Assembly: GCA_964016875.1 (NCBI GenBank)
Contig: OZ024720.1
Span: forward strand, 38,779,106 to 38,843,105
Source of the DNA: Fallopia convolvulus
Taxonomy: Eukaryota; Streptophyta; Magnoliopsida; Caryophyllales; Polygonaceae
DNA length: 64,000 nucleotides
Direction of reading: 5' to 3'
The position numbers and the translations under genes were made by a program. Below are positions 35,348-44,840 of the stretch, piece by piece (position 1 is the stretch's first letter; every line of letters begins with the position of its first letter). The notes beneath the pieces were generated by a model. That model saw only the letters and a list, made by a program, of their open reading frames with translations. It did not search any database and was not told the origin of the DNA.

Positions 35348-36455
35348 GTTTAGACACTAGATGTCCTAAGACAATACCCTCTCTAACCATGAAATGACAC
35401 TTTTCCCAATTAAGCACAAGGTTAGTCTCCTCGCATCTCTTAAGGACTCTAGAGAGATTAGCAAGACATGAATCAAAAGTGGAACCATAAACTAAGAAAT
35501 CATCCATAAATACCTCCACTATCTCTTCAATCATGTCGAAGAAGATGGCCATCATGCATCGCTGAAAGGTGGCCGGGGCGTTGCACAACCCAAAAGACAT
35601 CCTCCTGTAGGCGAACGTCCCATATGGAAAAGTAAATGTCGTCTTCTCCTGATCACCGGGGTGAATGGGAATCTGCCAAAAACCACTTTAGCCATCCAAA
35701 TACCAAAAGTAATTGTGTTGGGCTAAGCGTTCTAGGACTTGGTCAATGAAGGGGAGTGGAAAGTGATCCTTCCTAGTGGCATTATTAAGTTTCCTATAGT
35801 CTATGCACATTTTCCACTTAGTGGTGGTCCTAGTTGGAATCAACTCCCCTTTTTCATTTTCAACAACCGTCATTCCCCCTTTTTTAGGAAATACATGTAC
35901 GGGGCTAACCCATTTACTATCGGAGATAGGAAATATGATACCGGCATCTAACATCCTAAGAATTTCCTTTTTCACTACCTCTTTCATGTTAGGGTTTAGC
36001 CTACGTTGATGCTCAATAGTGGGTTTATGATCATCATCCATATAAATTCTATGCATGCACAATGAGGGTGAAATACCACTAAGTTCCTCCAATGAATAAC
36101 CTATGGCTTTCATATGGGTCCTAAGCACATAAAGCAATTTATTCTCTTCTTCGAAACTTAAGTTAGCATTAATAATAACGAGAAGAGTAGAATTAGGACC
36201 AAGAAAAGCGTACCTAAAGGAGTCAGGGAGCTCCTTAAGCTCAGGAGTAGGCTCGGGCAAGCTAACTTCCTCCTCAAGCTCCGCTTTGAGTACATCCAAG
36301 ACAAGACATTTCTCCTCACTTTCGTCCAGGAGGGTCGTGCACGACCCTTGGAGGGTCGGTCCTGAGACACAAAAAACGTGTGGTAGAGGATCCCAAGCCA
36401 ATAATTTATCAGTTGGGTTTTTGCACTCAATGTAGTCAGAGCATGTGTATAGCAT
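35348..36455 (-). pseudogene. pol: Ath-2 reverse transcriptase, with stop codon and MITE insertion
   Basis: Frame 36455-35688 holds the RT N-terminal part ('SDSKWVSPVHVFPKKGG', 'KMCIDYRKLN') and stops at 35690-35688 (TAA) where Ath-1 reads LDGYSGFW. Frame 35600 onward holds 'MSFGLCNAPATFQRC' and the catalytic FMDDF, and runs to 'GIVLGHLVS', where the MITE is inserted. Upstream the frame also carries motif copies at about 36330-36370. It is inactive. Confidence 0.88.
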
Positions 36456-36473
36456 CTTGACCTCCTCCTGATT

Positions 36474-36926
36474 TCACTCCTTCATTGTTGGGTTAAATCG
36501 GAACTCAACCACTTCTTCTCCAATGTTAAAGGTGAGAAGACCGTTCTTGACATCTATGATGGCTCCCGTTGTGGCTAAAAATGGTCGTCCGAGATTAATG
36601 GGCACCACGGGATCTTCCGGCATCTCCATCACTATGAAATCTTTGGGCACAAAGAACTTGCCAACTTGAACCGAGAAATCATCTACCACTCCCGTTGGCT
36701 TGACATACGACCCATCTGCCATGTATAGCCTCATGTTCACCGGTAATAATGGCCCCATGTTGGTCTTGGACCAAATTGAAAGTGGAAGCAAACTCGTACT
36801 AGCACCTAGATCACATGAAGCTTTGAAACGGTAATCTCCAATACCAATTGTAATAGCAAACTTACCTGGGTCGCCTAGCTTTTCGGGAAGCTCCAACGAT
36901 CTCACTTCATTTGTCAATTCCGACAT
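36474..36926 (-). pseudogene. pro: Ath-2 aspartic protease
   Basis: This minus-strand frame of 150 codons has the protease core DLGAS ('ASCDLGASTSLLPLSIW') and the later 'LGRPFLATTGAIIDV'. It aligns with the Ath-1 protease over its full length. It ends with 'VEFRFNPTMKE', matching the point where Ath-1 changes frame ('IEFFF' / 'FSFRPTSKG'). That supports a one-base change in Ath-1. The frame is separated from the gag part by a TGA at 36932-36930. Confidence 0.87.
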
Positions 36927-36929
36927 GGA

Positions 36930-37553
36930 TCACTTCCTAGATAAGATCTCCTTCAAGAATTTAGTATAAGCAGACATTTCATTCAAAACCTCAGCGAAAG
37001 GAATGGAAAGATTTAAACCTTGAAACAACTTAACAAAGCGCTTGAACTTTCCTTCCGTGGAGTCATTGGGTTTCTTAGAAGGGAAAGGAAGTACTTTAGA
37101 TGGAGAGTTAATGGAAAGAGAAGGGTTAGAAGACTTACCCGGCGAAGGGTGATCGAGCTCGACCCTTGGAGGGTCGATCGCCTCTTCTTCTTCATTATTA
37201 GTGCCCTCCGGATCGACCCTAGAGGGGGTCGTGTTCGACCTTGAAGGGGTCGTGCTCGATCCAGAGTGGGTCGTGCTCGACCCTAATGGAGTCATGGCAG
37301 GGTCGGTCCTGAGAGGTCCAACCTCTGTTGGGGTCGTGCTCGACCATTACATGGTCGGTCCTAAGGCTTCTTCTTGCTCCTTATTCTTGGATGGCTCGGG
37401 CAAAGCTTTTTCACTCCTTAGGTGCATGGCTCGGATTTCACATTCACTTGCTCGGCTTCTAGGATTCTCCTCGGGGAGGCCCGGGAGTTGTCTGTGAGGT
37501 CTCGGGATTTGAGTAGCTAGTTGGCGAAGTTGGGAGTCTACTTTTTTCACCAT
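36930..37553 (-). pseudogene. gag: Ath-2 gag-protease linker
   Basis: Frames 37553-37347 and 37295-36930 correspond to the Ath-1 segment from 'DNQFAQIATQAPRENGRLPG' to 'FLKEILSKKRS'. The linker holds a dense cluster of the family motif (about 37140-37345) that reads as SSTT/SNTTPSR units. It ends at a TGA (36932-36930) where Ath-1 has Arg. Confidence 0.75.
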
Positions 37554-38914
37554 GAGTCAAATTCTCCCAACTTTGCATGAACACCTTTCATCTCGGCTCT
37601 TACTCCATTGATCCCATTCTGGACTCCGTTGATCTCGGCTCGTACGCCATTGATTCCTTCTTGCAACCCTTGCACCCATGATGGTGGCTCTTGATCGCCC
37701 GGAGGACGGTAGGGAGGGGGACGTTGCTCTTGTTGAGGGGGTTGCTTGTATTGGTCATAATTGGAATTGCCCCAAGATGGTTGAGCATTGCTCCTCCCTG
37801 CATAATTGTTTTGGTTCCTATAGGAACCTCTTATGTAGTTTGCCTCCTCATAAGCCTCAGCGGCTCATACTTGCTGCAAGTTAGTGCAATTGGAAGTAGT
37901 ATGGGCGGAAGACCCGCATTCTTGACAAGATTGAGAAGATTTAAAGTAACTTACTTGCTTTTTCAAATGGTTGATCTCATCTTGCATGATATGGAACTTC
38001 ACATCGCGATCTACCACATCAGGTTGTGGCTCATACAACTTCCTCTCCATTGGCTTAGCTTGTTGGGTTCCGTACATGGCATCATAGTTGGTTAGCTTGT
38101 CCAACAATGCCCAAGCTTCATCGGGATCCATCTCAATGAACCCACAATCGGTGTGGAGGTTGTTTCTATCCTTTCTAGCGGCATTAATCCCCTGAAAGAA
38201 AATCTCTTGAAGCACATAGGGTGGTTGTCCATGAGTAGGACATTGCCGAAGAAGTTCCTTAAACTGCTCCCAAGTTTCCACAAGTATCTCGTTTGGAAGT
38301 TGATGGTAGGAGGTTATGCGCTTACTAGGCTCCGTTGTTTTTGCCAGTGGAAAGAACTTAGTCATGAATAGATCATGCAAAGCCTTCCACGTCGTGATAG
38401 ATCTTGGTGGCAAGCTCTCCAACAAACTCAAAGCTTTTCCTCCAAGAGACAACTTAAAAGCCTTCAAGAGAACATATTCAAGTGCGACACCGTCAACAAC
38501 AATAGTGTCACATAAATCAATAAAATTCTTTATATGCTCCATGGGGCATTCAGTGGGTTTCCCCTCAAACTGAGAACGCTTGATTAAGGATATGAAATGA
38601 GATTTAATCTCAAAAGTGCGGTCAATCTCCGGGAGCACTATCGCTGATTCGGGCACCCTCAATTCTGGGTGCATGTATTGCTTGGCATTCGTTCGCATAG
38701 CGTCCAGTTGTGCCTGAGCCCGCCGCGCATTTGCAGCCTGGGCATCTCGGTCCATTCGTATGCGTTGCATCTCAGCGCGGCTTTCCTCCATTTGTTGAGA
38801 AATAGTCTCAGTGTTGCCCATTGTTCGTTGTTCTCTCAAACATCTATGGAAGGATCTCTCGGGTTCGCTGTTGTAGTTAATCCCAATGGTTCTCCGAGAA
38901 TAACTAGATGGCAT
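37554..38914 (-). pseudogene. gag: Ath-2 Gag, with in-frame stop
   Basis: The minus-strand frame 38914-37865 (349 codons) has a short basic start, a coiled coil with 'EESRAEMQRIRMDRDAQ', the gag region ('YMHPELRVPESAIVLPE', 'LRQCPTHGQPPYVLQEIFFQ') and a CCHC knuckle (CQECGSSAHTTSNC). It stops at TGA (37867-37865) where Ath-1 has Arg CGC, consistent with CGA-to-TGA decay. The same frame continues as gag-like sequence beyond the stop (Asn/Gln-rich, then 'INGVRAEINGVQNGINGVRA') toward 37554. Confidence 0.88.
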
Positions 38915-39016
38915 ACACTGTGTACAAAGACAAAGAAAACTAAATTAAAGAAAAAACAAAAGGGTAACGGCTAGTCCCAAACCGAAATATCAACTAAACT
39001 AGGCACTATTGCTCAA

Positions 39017-39034
39017 TCCCCGACAACGACGCCA
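39017..39034 (-). promoter_or_regulatory. Primer binding site of Ath-2 (mutated tRNA-Asp type)
   Basis: On the minus strand it reads TGGCGTCGTTGTCGGGGA, which is the Ath-1 tRNA-Asp site with two C-to-T changes. Both changed cytosines were in CCG (CHG) context, as expected from decay of methylated plant DNA. Confidence 0.82.
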
Positions 39035-39037
39035 ATT

Positions 39038-40434
39038 TGTTGAAGGGTTTCTTGAACAAATAAATTTATATCAAGACCCCGCTGAGTACAAGGAGTCAGG
39101 TTCGTCCACGGGAATGAGAATAGGGCTAAAGATTAGTTGACAACCTACAGAAAACAAAGCAAACACGAATAAAACATGCCAGGACCGAGCTGACTAGGGT
39201 CGTGCACGACCCTATGGGGGTCGATCCTGGACACAAAAAATCACAACGAACACAAATGGACTATGGGGCTCGAGCACGACCTAGGGTAAGTCGAAATCGA
39301 TGCAATTTAACAAGTTTTAATCAAATATAAAAAGGGAATCTTAGGGCTAGGGATACCACAACATCAACCATACATGCTTTCAACAAGAATTCAAACCATC
39401 ATGCAATTATGATCATAGAAAAGTCAACTGTCGCAAACAATTCAAGTTATTCAATCAACTGTCGCAAATTAAACAACTTTCTATCTATACTTCAACCTAG
39501 GAACATCAACTTTCGCAAATAATCCTATTAGATCTAATCAAGCAACCAAATTTACACTTTCGCTTTTAGGTTAATTGCAAGATATTGCCTCAACTTTCGC
39601 AAAGGAATTTAGCACAAGATAGATATGATCTTTCAAACATTCAAGTCATGAATTCAAGTTTAGACATGCATGATTGTGTTGGGTTTTCATCCAACCCTAG
39701 AATCTAAGAGAACTACTCACACCTGGCTAAGCAAAACGAAAACATCATGATCATAAAAACCGAAAATTGAATTAACCTAAGAAGAAGTCTTACAAATTTT
39801 TCAGACTTGTTCTCCAAGTCTTCTTCCCAATCTCCACAAAATACGTAAATAAAAATAGAGCAAAATCTGGAACCCTCAAACAAAGAGTTTTGCCTCCTTT
39901 TATAGAGGAAAAGGAGTCCTAATTAAACTAGGAAACATAATAAAACAACTTCCTAAAGTAAAAGATAGAATATATCCACAAAAGATCTCAGAACCTAGTG
40001 AAGTCGCCGCCATGATCGACCCAAATGGGTCGTGCACGACCCCCCGGGGTCGGTCCTGAGTGCTCAATTCTTGACTGGGTCGATCTTGGCTGCTACCGGC
40101 TCATGCACGACCCTATGAGGGTCGTTCTTGGCTTGCTTTAGCTCGTGCACGAGCTTCTTTAGCTCGACTCTACTCCTTTCTTTGGCTCTCTTCCTTAGCT
40201 TCTCCTCATAGCTTGTCCATAGCTCATCTACCATCTCTTATGATTCTCCAAATCCTTTGTTATGCTCCAAAACTCCTATGAAAAGATACAAAAAAGGTGT
40301 AGTTTCCGAATCTCATGGAAATACAAAAACTTAGACAAAAAGACTCAAAAACATAAAACCTTAGCACAAAAAACAAACTAAATCTAATCTATCTAGATAC
40401 TAAAAACCTACCTAAAAAGCGGACATTACCTACA
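39038..40434 (-). repeat. 5' LTR of Ath-2
   Basis: This region of about 1.4 kb lies between the PBS and the satellite. Its ends (tgttgaag at 39038 and cctaca at 40434) fit a TG...CA LTR. It has a minus-strand TATA box at 39904-39897 (TATAAAAG), family-motif clusters near 39180-39300 and 40015-40165, and a repeated 'caactgtcgcaaa / caactttcgcaaa' unit near 39425-39605. No partner LTR exists in the window, so the ends are inferred from the PBS and the satellite junction. Confidence 0.75.
39897..39904 (-). promoter_or_regulatory. TATA box of Ath-2 5' LTR
   Basis: The minus strand reads TATAAAAG, followed by GGAGGC. The context resembles the Ath-1 TATA box (TATAAAAGGCCC). Confidence 0.6.
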
Positions 40435-40923
40435 TTTCACACCAAGTGTTCGATGAAATGTCCATGTAATGTCATTGTTAAATGTTGCATTAAGTTTCTA
40501 GGTTCGACTTTAAGCTTTTATTCGATCGGTGTTGATTTTGTAGTGCAAAATGTGTTTATTGGATTGATATTATCCTCATTTTTTATGCGTATGGTTTGAT
40601 GTCTTTAAAGTTCACTTGCTTTTTGTCCTTTTGACTTTAAAATGACATGTGATCGAACATTGCATGCCAAGTATTCGATGAAAAGTCCATATTAATGTCA
40701 CTCATAAACGTGGCATTCGGTTTCTAGGTTCGAATTTTTGCTTTTATTCGATACGTCTTGATTTTGTAGTGCAGAATGTGCTTATTGGCTTGATACTATC
40801 CTCATTCTCTGTACTTATGCCTAGAGGTCTTTAAAGTTCACTTGTTTGTTCTCCTTTTGCCTTGACTTGTGATCTAACTTTGCGCGGCAAGTGTTCGATG
40901 AAATGTCCATGCAAATGTCACTT
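40435..40923 (+). repeat. Satellite array, block B (two monomers)
   Basis: About 2.2 monomers of the 226-bp satellite lie between Ath-2 and NA-1. It resumes at 'cacaccaagtgttcg', roughly 20-30 bp further along the monomer than where block A stopped ('cctttaaaatg' at 16820). Confidence 0.93.
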
Positions 40924-41824
40924 TGATGTGATTCCATCTACCGAGTCATGGCCCCATGATTTGAGTGAAGATTCCAGCCTTAAAGACAAGTCCAATTTGC
41001 ACGACAAGGGAGAGTCTTCATTTGGACACATATCCAAGACCGGTGTCCGAGACGCTAAGGAGCCGAGTCAAGGCACGAAGCTCTTTTATGGGCACATCAC
41101 TCGAGAACATGCTAGGGCAATGCTTGACAAGATCAAGGAGGAGCTCATGGATCATAAGTTTCCAAAGGTTTATAAAGAAGAAGGTTGGAGTCTCCTTTTG
41201 ACTCGTGTTCCGACAAGTGACTTTTTTTTTATGATTAAGGACACTTTATAAGTTTTCGGGATTTCGGGTTAATTTATGTAATTTCCTTAAGTGAGGGGGT
41301 TAATTTTGTAAGGCTTTGTGTTATGTTTAAGGTCGGCCTCCTCCTCCTCATTCTCGGGAGATTGGACGAAAACTTGTTGCTCTCTTTCCCTTGCATTTTC
41401 AATTCACGTTTCTTGTTTTTGCTTCATTCAATTTTCGTTGCTCAAGTTGTTGGTGAGTAATATCCGACAATCTCGGGCATCCTAGTTTGTTTGAGAGCTT
41501 GGTGAGTCATATCCAAGTTATCAAGCATCCATATCCCCTTGTTCTCTCCACTACGAACCATCACCCATCTCGGAGGTTTCTGCACCATCTCAGTAAAATC
41601 GACATAACCTTTAATCTACTCATCATCTTGCTCTCATATTTTGAGGACGTCAAATAGACTCATAGATCTAAATTCTCGTTTTGGAATCACTCAATTCCAA
41701 GTTCGGAAAAGGAAGATCTAGCCAGTTGAATACGGGTCAGTTGCGTTGTGTTTGTTGTCGGAATTCCTAGGATTCTCGTGGCGATCTCTTTGCACCATCA
41801 TCCCCTCCATCGATCCGTCCATCA
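40924..41824 (+). repeat. 5' LTR of NA-1
   Basis: This 901-bp LTR matches the split 3' LTR of about 909 bp. Small reading frames in it (for example 40862-41251) show no domain. No clear TATA box was recognised. Confidence 0.9.
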
Positions 41825-41826
41825 AG

Positions 41827-41839
41827 TGGTATCAGAGCC
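41827..41839 (+). promoter_or_regulatory. Primer binding site of NA-1 (tRNA-iMet)
   Basis: TGGTATCAGAGCC, two bases after the LTR, is complementary to the 3' end of plant initiator tRNA-Met. It is a different primer from the tRNA-Asp of the Athila-like elements. Confidence 0.9.
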
Positions 41840-42442
41840 ACGTGAAGGTATCGCCATCTAAATCTTGTTCCGACCTTGAATTTCCACTTGTTGCAAGTTC
41901 TTTTGGTCGAATCACCCTTGTGGATGCGTTGTTGTGTCTAGGCGTGAGCATTGTTGTTGATTGTGTCTTGTGTTGTGAGGGACGTGTTGTCCTTGTTTGT
42001 TGTTTCTTTGGACGAATTTTGTGAGTTTCCATGGCAGAAATTCTGCTAAAAAAACGTCCATGAATAAGAACACCAAAGGACCTCATAATTTTGGTAGTTG
42101 AAAGGTTGATCCTCTTGCTTGTTTAATGCCTTCAACTAGGAGATGTCTTGAGTGAACTTTGTTGAATTTGTGCTAAGGAAAAACGTGGCTTGTGTGTCCA
42201 AAACCCAGCCTTAAATCCTTTCTTTACATGCTTGTTGAAAGGTTCAGTGCTAGGATACGGGAACGACATTGGGAATTGCTAGTCTTGCTTGGTTGTTTCT
42301 TTTCTTGTTGTTGTGTTTGAGTTTTTCTTGTTCCATTTTGTTGGTCATCTCCTATTTGCAACTTGTCGGATTTTCATCTCGGGCAAGTCTTGGTGGTTAA
42401 TTCAAGTGCACTCTATACCTTGATCTTTGTCGTGTTTTTAAG

Positions 42443-43129
42443 ATGACAAGTGTAGGTGATGAAAAAGAAAAACAAAAGTTTGATGAGGAGTTCTCCAACT
42501 CGGTGGCTGCCATGTTACAATCTTTTCAACAATCCATGCAACAATCCGTGGAAGCTTTGGCGACACGCATGGATGCCTTGGAGCGCCGAATCCTAGGGCT
42601 GGACGAGAGGACACAAGTGCCTCAAGTGGTGAAGATCAAGGAGATACGAGAAGAGGATCAAGGTTCGAGGACGACCCCTTGTAAAGGGGAGGAGACTTCC
42701 GTCCAACAAAGAGTGATGAGTGACACAGAACAACCAAAAAGAGAGACTCCTTTCCATGGATTGGAACAACTCATTACCATCAAGTGTCCAATAGAAATGA
42801 TGCACATATTGCAAGAAGAGGAGTAAGTTGTGGAATTGTCTCCTAAAATCAAGCATCGTCCTACCATCACTCCTAGCTCCATGAACTCGTTGGCTACACC
42901 ATGGATGGATGCATTTCGTATGATTCCTTCATGTTTTCCCTTCTTGCTCCATGAGGAGGACGAGGCTGTATTAGTCACTCAAAGCGGTGATTACATTCCT
43001 TTTCTTGTGGAGGCCAAGAAGGATGTCTTTGTCATGGAGAATGCCACACCAAGGGAGCTAGAAGCCCTACCTTCTTTGTTGAGCTCACAAGGCTTGATAT
43101 ATTCGAGGACGAATCTTTTTGAAGGGTAG
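42443..43129 (+). pseudogene. NA-1 gag-like remnant ORF with one in-frame stop
   Basis: One frame runs from ATG 42443 to 43129, interrupted only by TAA at 42824-42826. The first part (127 codons) is acidic and coiled-coil-like ('FQQSMQQSVEALATRMDALE'), as in the N-terminus of many plant Gypsy gag proteins. The last part ends 'SRTNLFEG', which resembles the C-terminal tail of Gypsy polyproteins just before the polypurine tract. No zinc knuckle or enzyme domain is present. It is best read as a deletion product that keeps the two ends of a polyprotein. The 600 bp upstream (41840-42442) hold no recognisable gene. Confidence 0.6.
42661..42694 (+). promoter_or_regulatory. Imperfect hairpin plus purine tract inside NA-1
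   Basis: 'aggttcg', AGGA, 'cgacccctt' pair imperfectly (T-C mismatch) and are followed by 'gtaaaggggaggaga'. The arrangement copies the 3' polypurine module at 43101-43134 and the related one at 16964-17003. Confidence 0.5.
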
Positions 43130-43134
43130 GAGGA
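43101..43134 (+). promoter_or_regulatory. Hairpin plus 3' polypurine tract of NA-1
   Basis: ATTCG, AGGA, CGAAT form a 5-bp stem. They are followed by 'ctttttgaagggtaggagga' directly before the 3' LTR at 43135. Confidence 0.72.
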
Positions 43135-43379
43135 TGATGTGATTCCATCTACCGAGTCATGGCCCCATGATTTGAGTGAAGATTCCAGCCCTAAAGACAA
43201 GTCCAATTTGCACGACAAGGGAGAGTCTTCATTTGAACACATATCCAAGGCCGGTGTCCGAGGCGCTAAGGAGCCGAGTCAAGGAACGAAGCTCTTTTAT
43301 GGGCGCATCACTCGAGAACATGCTAGGGCAATGCTTGACAAGATCAAGGAGGAGCTCATGGATCATAAGTTTCCAAAGG
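43135..43379 (+). repeat. 3' LTR of NA-1, first part
   Basis: It matches 40924-41168 and is cut by NA-2 after 'ttccaaagg'. Its last five bases, AAAGG, are the NA-2 target duplication (repeated at 45471-45475). Confidence 0.92.
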
Positions 43380-44004
43380 TGATGCGATTTTGCCCTAGCT
43401 CGGACCCAGCTCCTACCATTCCGAGACGGCCTAGACCTTGGAGACCCCCTTGGCTTAGGATTTAGTCTCATTTATGTATTTATTATATTATTTCTATTTC
43501 CGTCATTCATATTTCATCTTTACTATTTTAGGCGTGTGTTCTCTTATGCTTAAGAGACCGGCCCATTTTAGTAGAATAAGGCCCATTAGGGTTTGTTGCA
43601 TCTTTCCCTTTCTAGCTAGTACTATTATTAGTATTATGGGCTTTGGACGTTGGGCCTAGCATGTTGCTAACCCTAGTCCGCCACCCATATTAGATCTAGG
43701 GTTTCATGAGCCTTTTTCTATATAAGAGGCATGACTCCCATTGTATTCTTCACATCCAAAATGAATTAAGCCAGAGCTTTGAGTCGAGTTTCTCCTCCCC
43801 TTTGGCCCGGGCGTCACCCTATTCTTTTCCCGACCCCATATTCTTCTGGCCTACGTCAAACTAGGCCCCCTTCTCAATCCTTTCATTTCACCTCTCATCT
43901 CAAAGTCTAGGCTTCGGCCTCAAATCTATCCGGTTACTATTTGTCGGAGAAGATCCGAACGTTTCGAGCCTAGATCCGCCCCTTGTGACCTGTGGGTCGC
44001 ATCA
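43380..44004 (+). repeat. 5' LTR of NA-2
   Basis: This 625-bp LTR has TATATAAG at 43719-43726. It is nearly identical to 44841-45470; the differences include a few-base insertion ('cattacatt') in the 3' copy. Confidence 0.93.
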
Positions 44005-44006
44005 AT

Positions 44007-44018
44007 TGGTATCAGAGC
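44007..44018 (+). promoter_or_regulatory. Primer binding site of NA-2 (tRNA-iMet)
   Basis: TGGTATCAGAGC lies two bases after the LTR and is complementary to the initiator tRNA-Met 3' end. Confidence 0.88.
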
Positions 44019-44803
44019 GTCAGGCGGTTCGAACGGTCCTTGTCCGTCTCCACAAAAAAAAAACTTCTTAGACCTACTCGACTTTTTCAATTGATTTTGG
44101 TGAAATTGCATCTTTGTCTTGCTAGTTGCATGCTCTTAGTTGCTTTGTTTATTGATTTCTTGCCCTGATTGTCGAGCATCTCTACAAAAAAAAAACCTAA
44201 CCCTACTCGATTATTTCAATTGATTTTGGTGAAATTGCATCTTTGCTTGCTAGTTGCATGTTCATAGTTGCCTTATTTGCCGATTTCTTGCCCTTGAATC
44301 TGCCGAGCATATCCTCTTGTCGACTTCTACCCAGATTTCGACCATAAAATAAATTATTTTTCTGCATTTTTTTCCAGAATACTGTAGTTCTTTTCGATAC
44401 GAGTCCGGGCATATAAAATTCTCCCAAAACGGACGTCGTTTGCCCCTCCAAAAGGCCGAAAAACCAACCAGCAACGCGCCAGCTTCGTGTTGTGGAGTCG
44501 AGTCCGCGCGAGTCCTCTCGTGCCAAGGTTGCAGCAGCCCGCGCCGAATCCGGAAACCCTAGATTTCGAGATCTCTTGGGTTATTTTCGAATACATATCT
44601 TGTTATTTTTATTTTTATTTTTTATTTTTTCACTTTTGTTATGATTTTGTGAAGAGCTTATCTTATAAAAGATCTTTTAGTTATTTTTCATTCTAGGTTA
44701 GTTTATATTTTCCGTTTTTAACGGGATCTTTCGGATTGTTGAAGATCTCGTAATATTGTAAAAAAAAAAACGAAGGGCCGAGCCATGCCTTATCCGACCC
44801 ACG
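44019..44803 (+). other. NA-2 internal noncoding region with a local duplication
   Basis: No supported gene is present. A segment of about 120-130 bp is repeated in tandem: about 44041-44165 and 44185-44293 share 'ttcaattgattttggtgaaa', 'ttgcatctttg', 'ctagttgcatg' and 'gatttcttgccc', each preceded by an A-run. A T-rich stretch lies near 44595-44640. Confidence 0.75.
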
Positions 44804-44840
44804 TCGAAGAGAGGACGCTTCGAAGCTAAGCGGGGGAGAA
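44804..44840 (+). promoter_or_regulatory. Hairpin plus 3' polypurine tract of NA-2
   Basis: TCGAAGAG, loop AGGA and CGCTTCGA pair over seven of eight positions (one A-G mismatch). They are followed by 'agctaagcgggggagaa' directly before the 3' LTR. Confidence 0.75.

Larger units (their letters stand above)
18381..40434 (-). mobile_element. Ath-2: old minus-strand Athila-like LTR retrotransposon, interrupted
   Basis: Read on the minus strand, this element runs 5' LTR (39038-40434), tRNA-Asp-type PBS, gag, protease, RT/RNase H, integrase, an Athila ORF-1-like gene and a 3' noncoding region (18381-19344). It is split by Ath-1 (19350-29913), with ATATG duplicated on both sides (19345-19349 and 29914-29918), and by a MITE at 35016-35347. 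No 3' LTR is visible: the left end runs straight into a truncated non-autonomous element near 18380. All reading frames carry stops or frameshifts, so it is inactive. The Athila/Tat-type non-chromodomain Gypsy assignment rests on gag, the DLGAS protease, the PBS type and the ORF-1-like gene. Confidence 0.88.

Noticed and set aside
44203..44596. Minus-strand frames in the NA-2 internal region
   Set aside because: They are short, overlapping, without domain, and on the strand opposite to the element.
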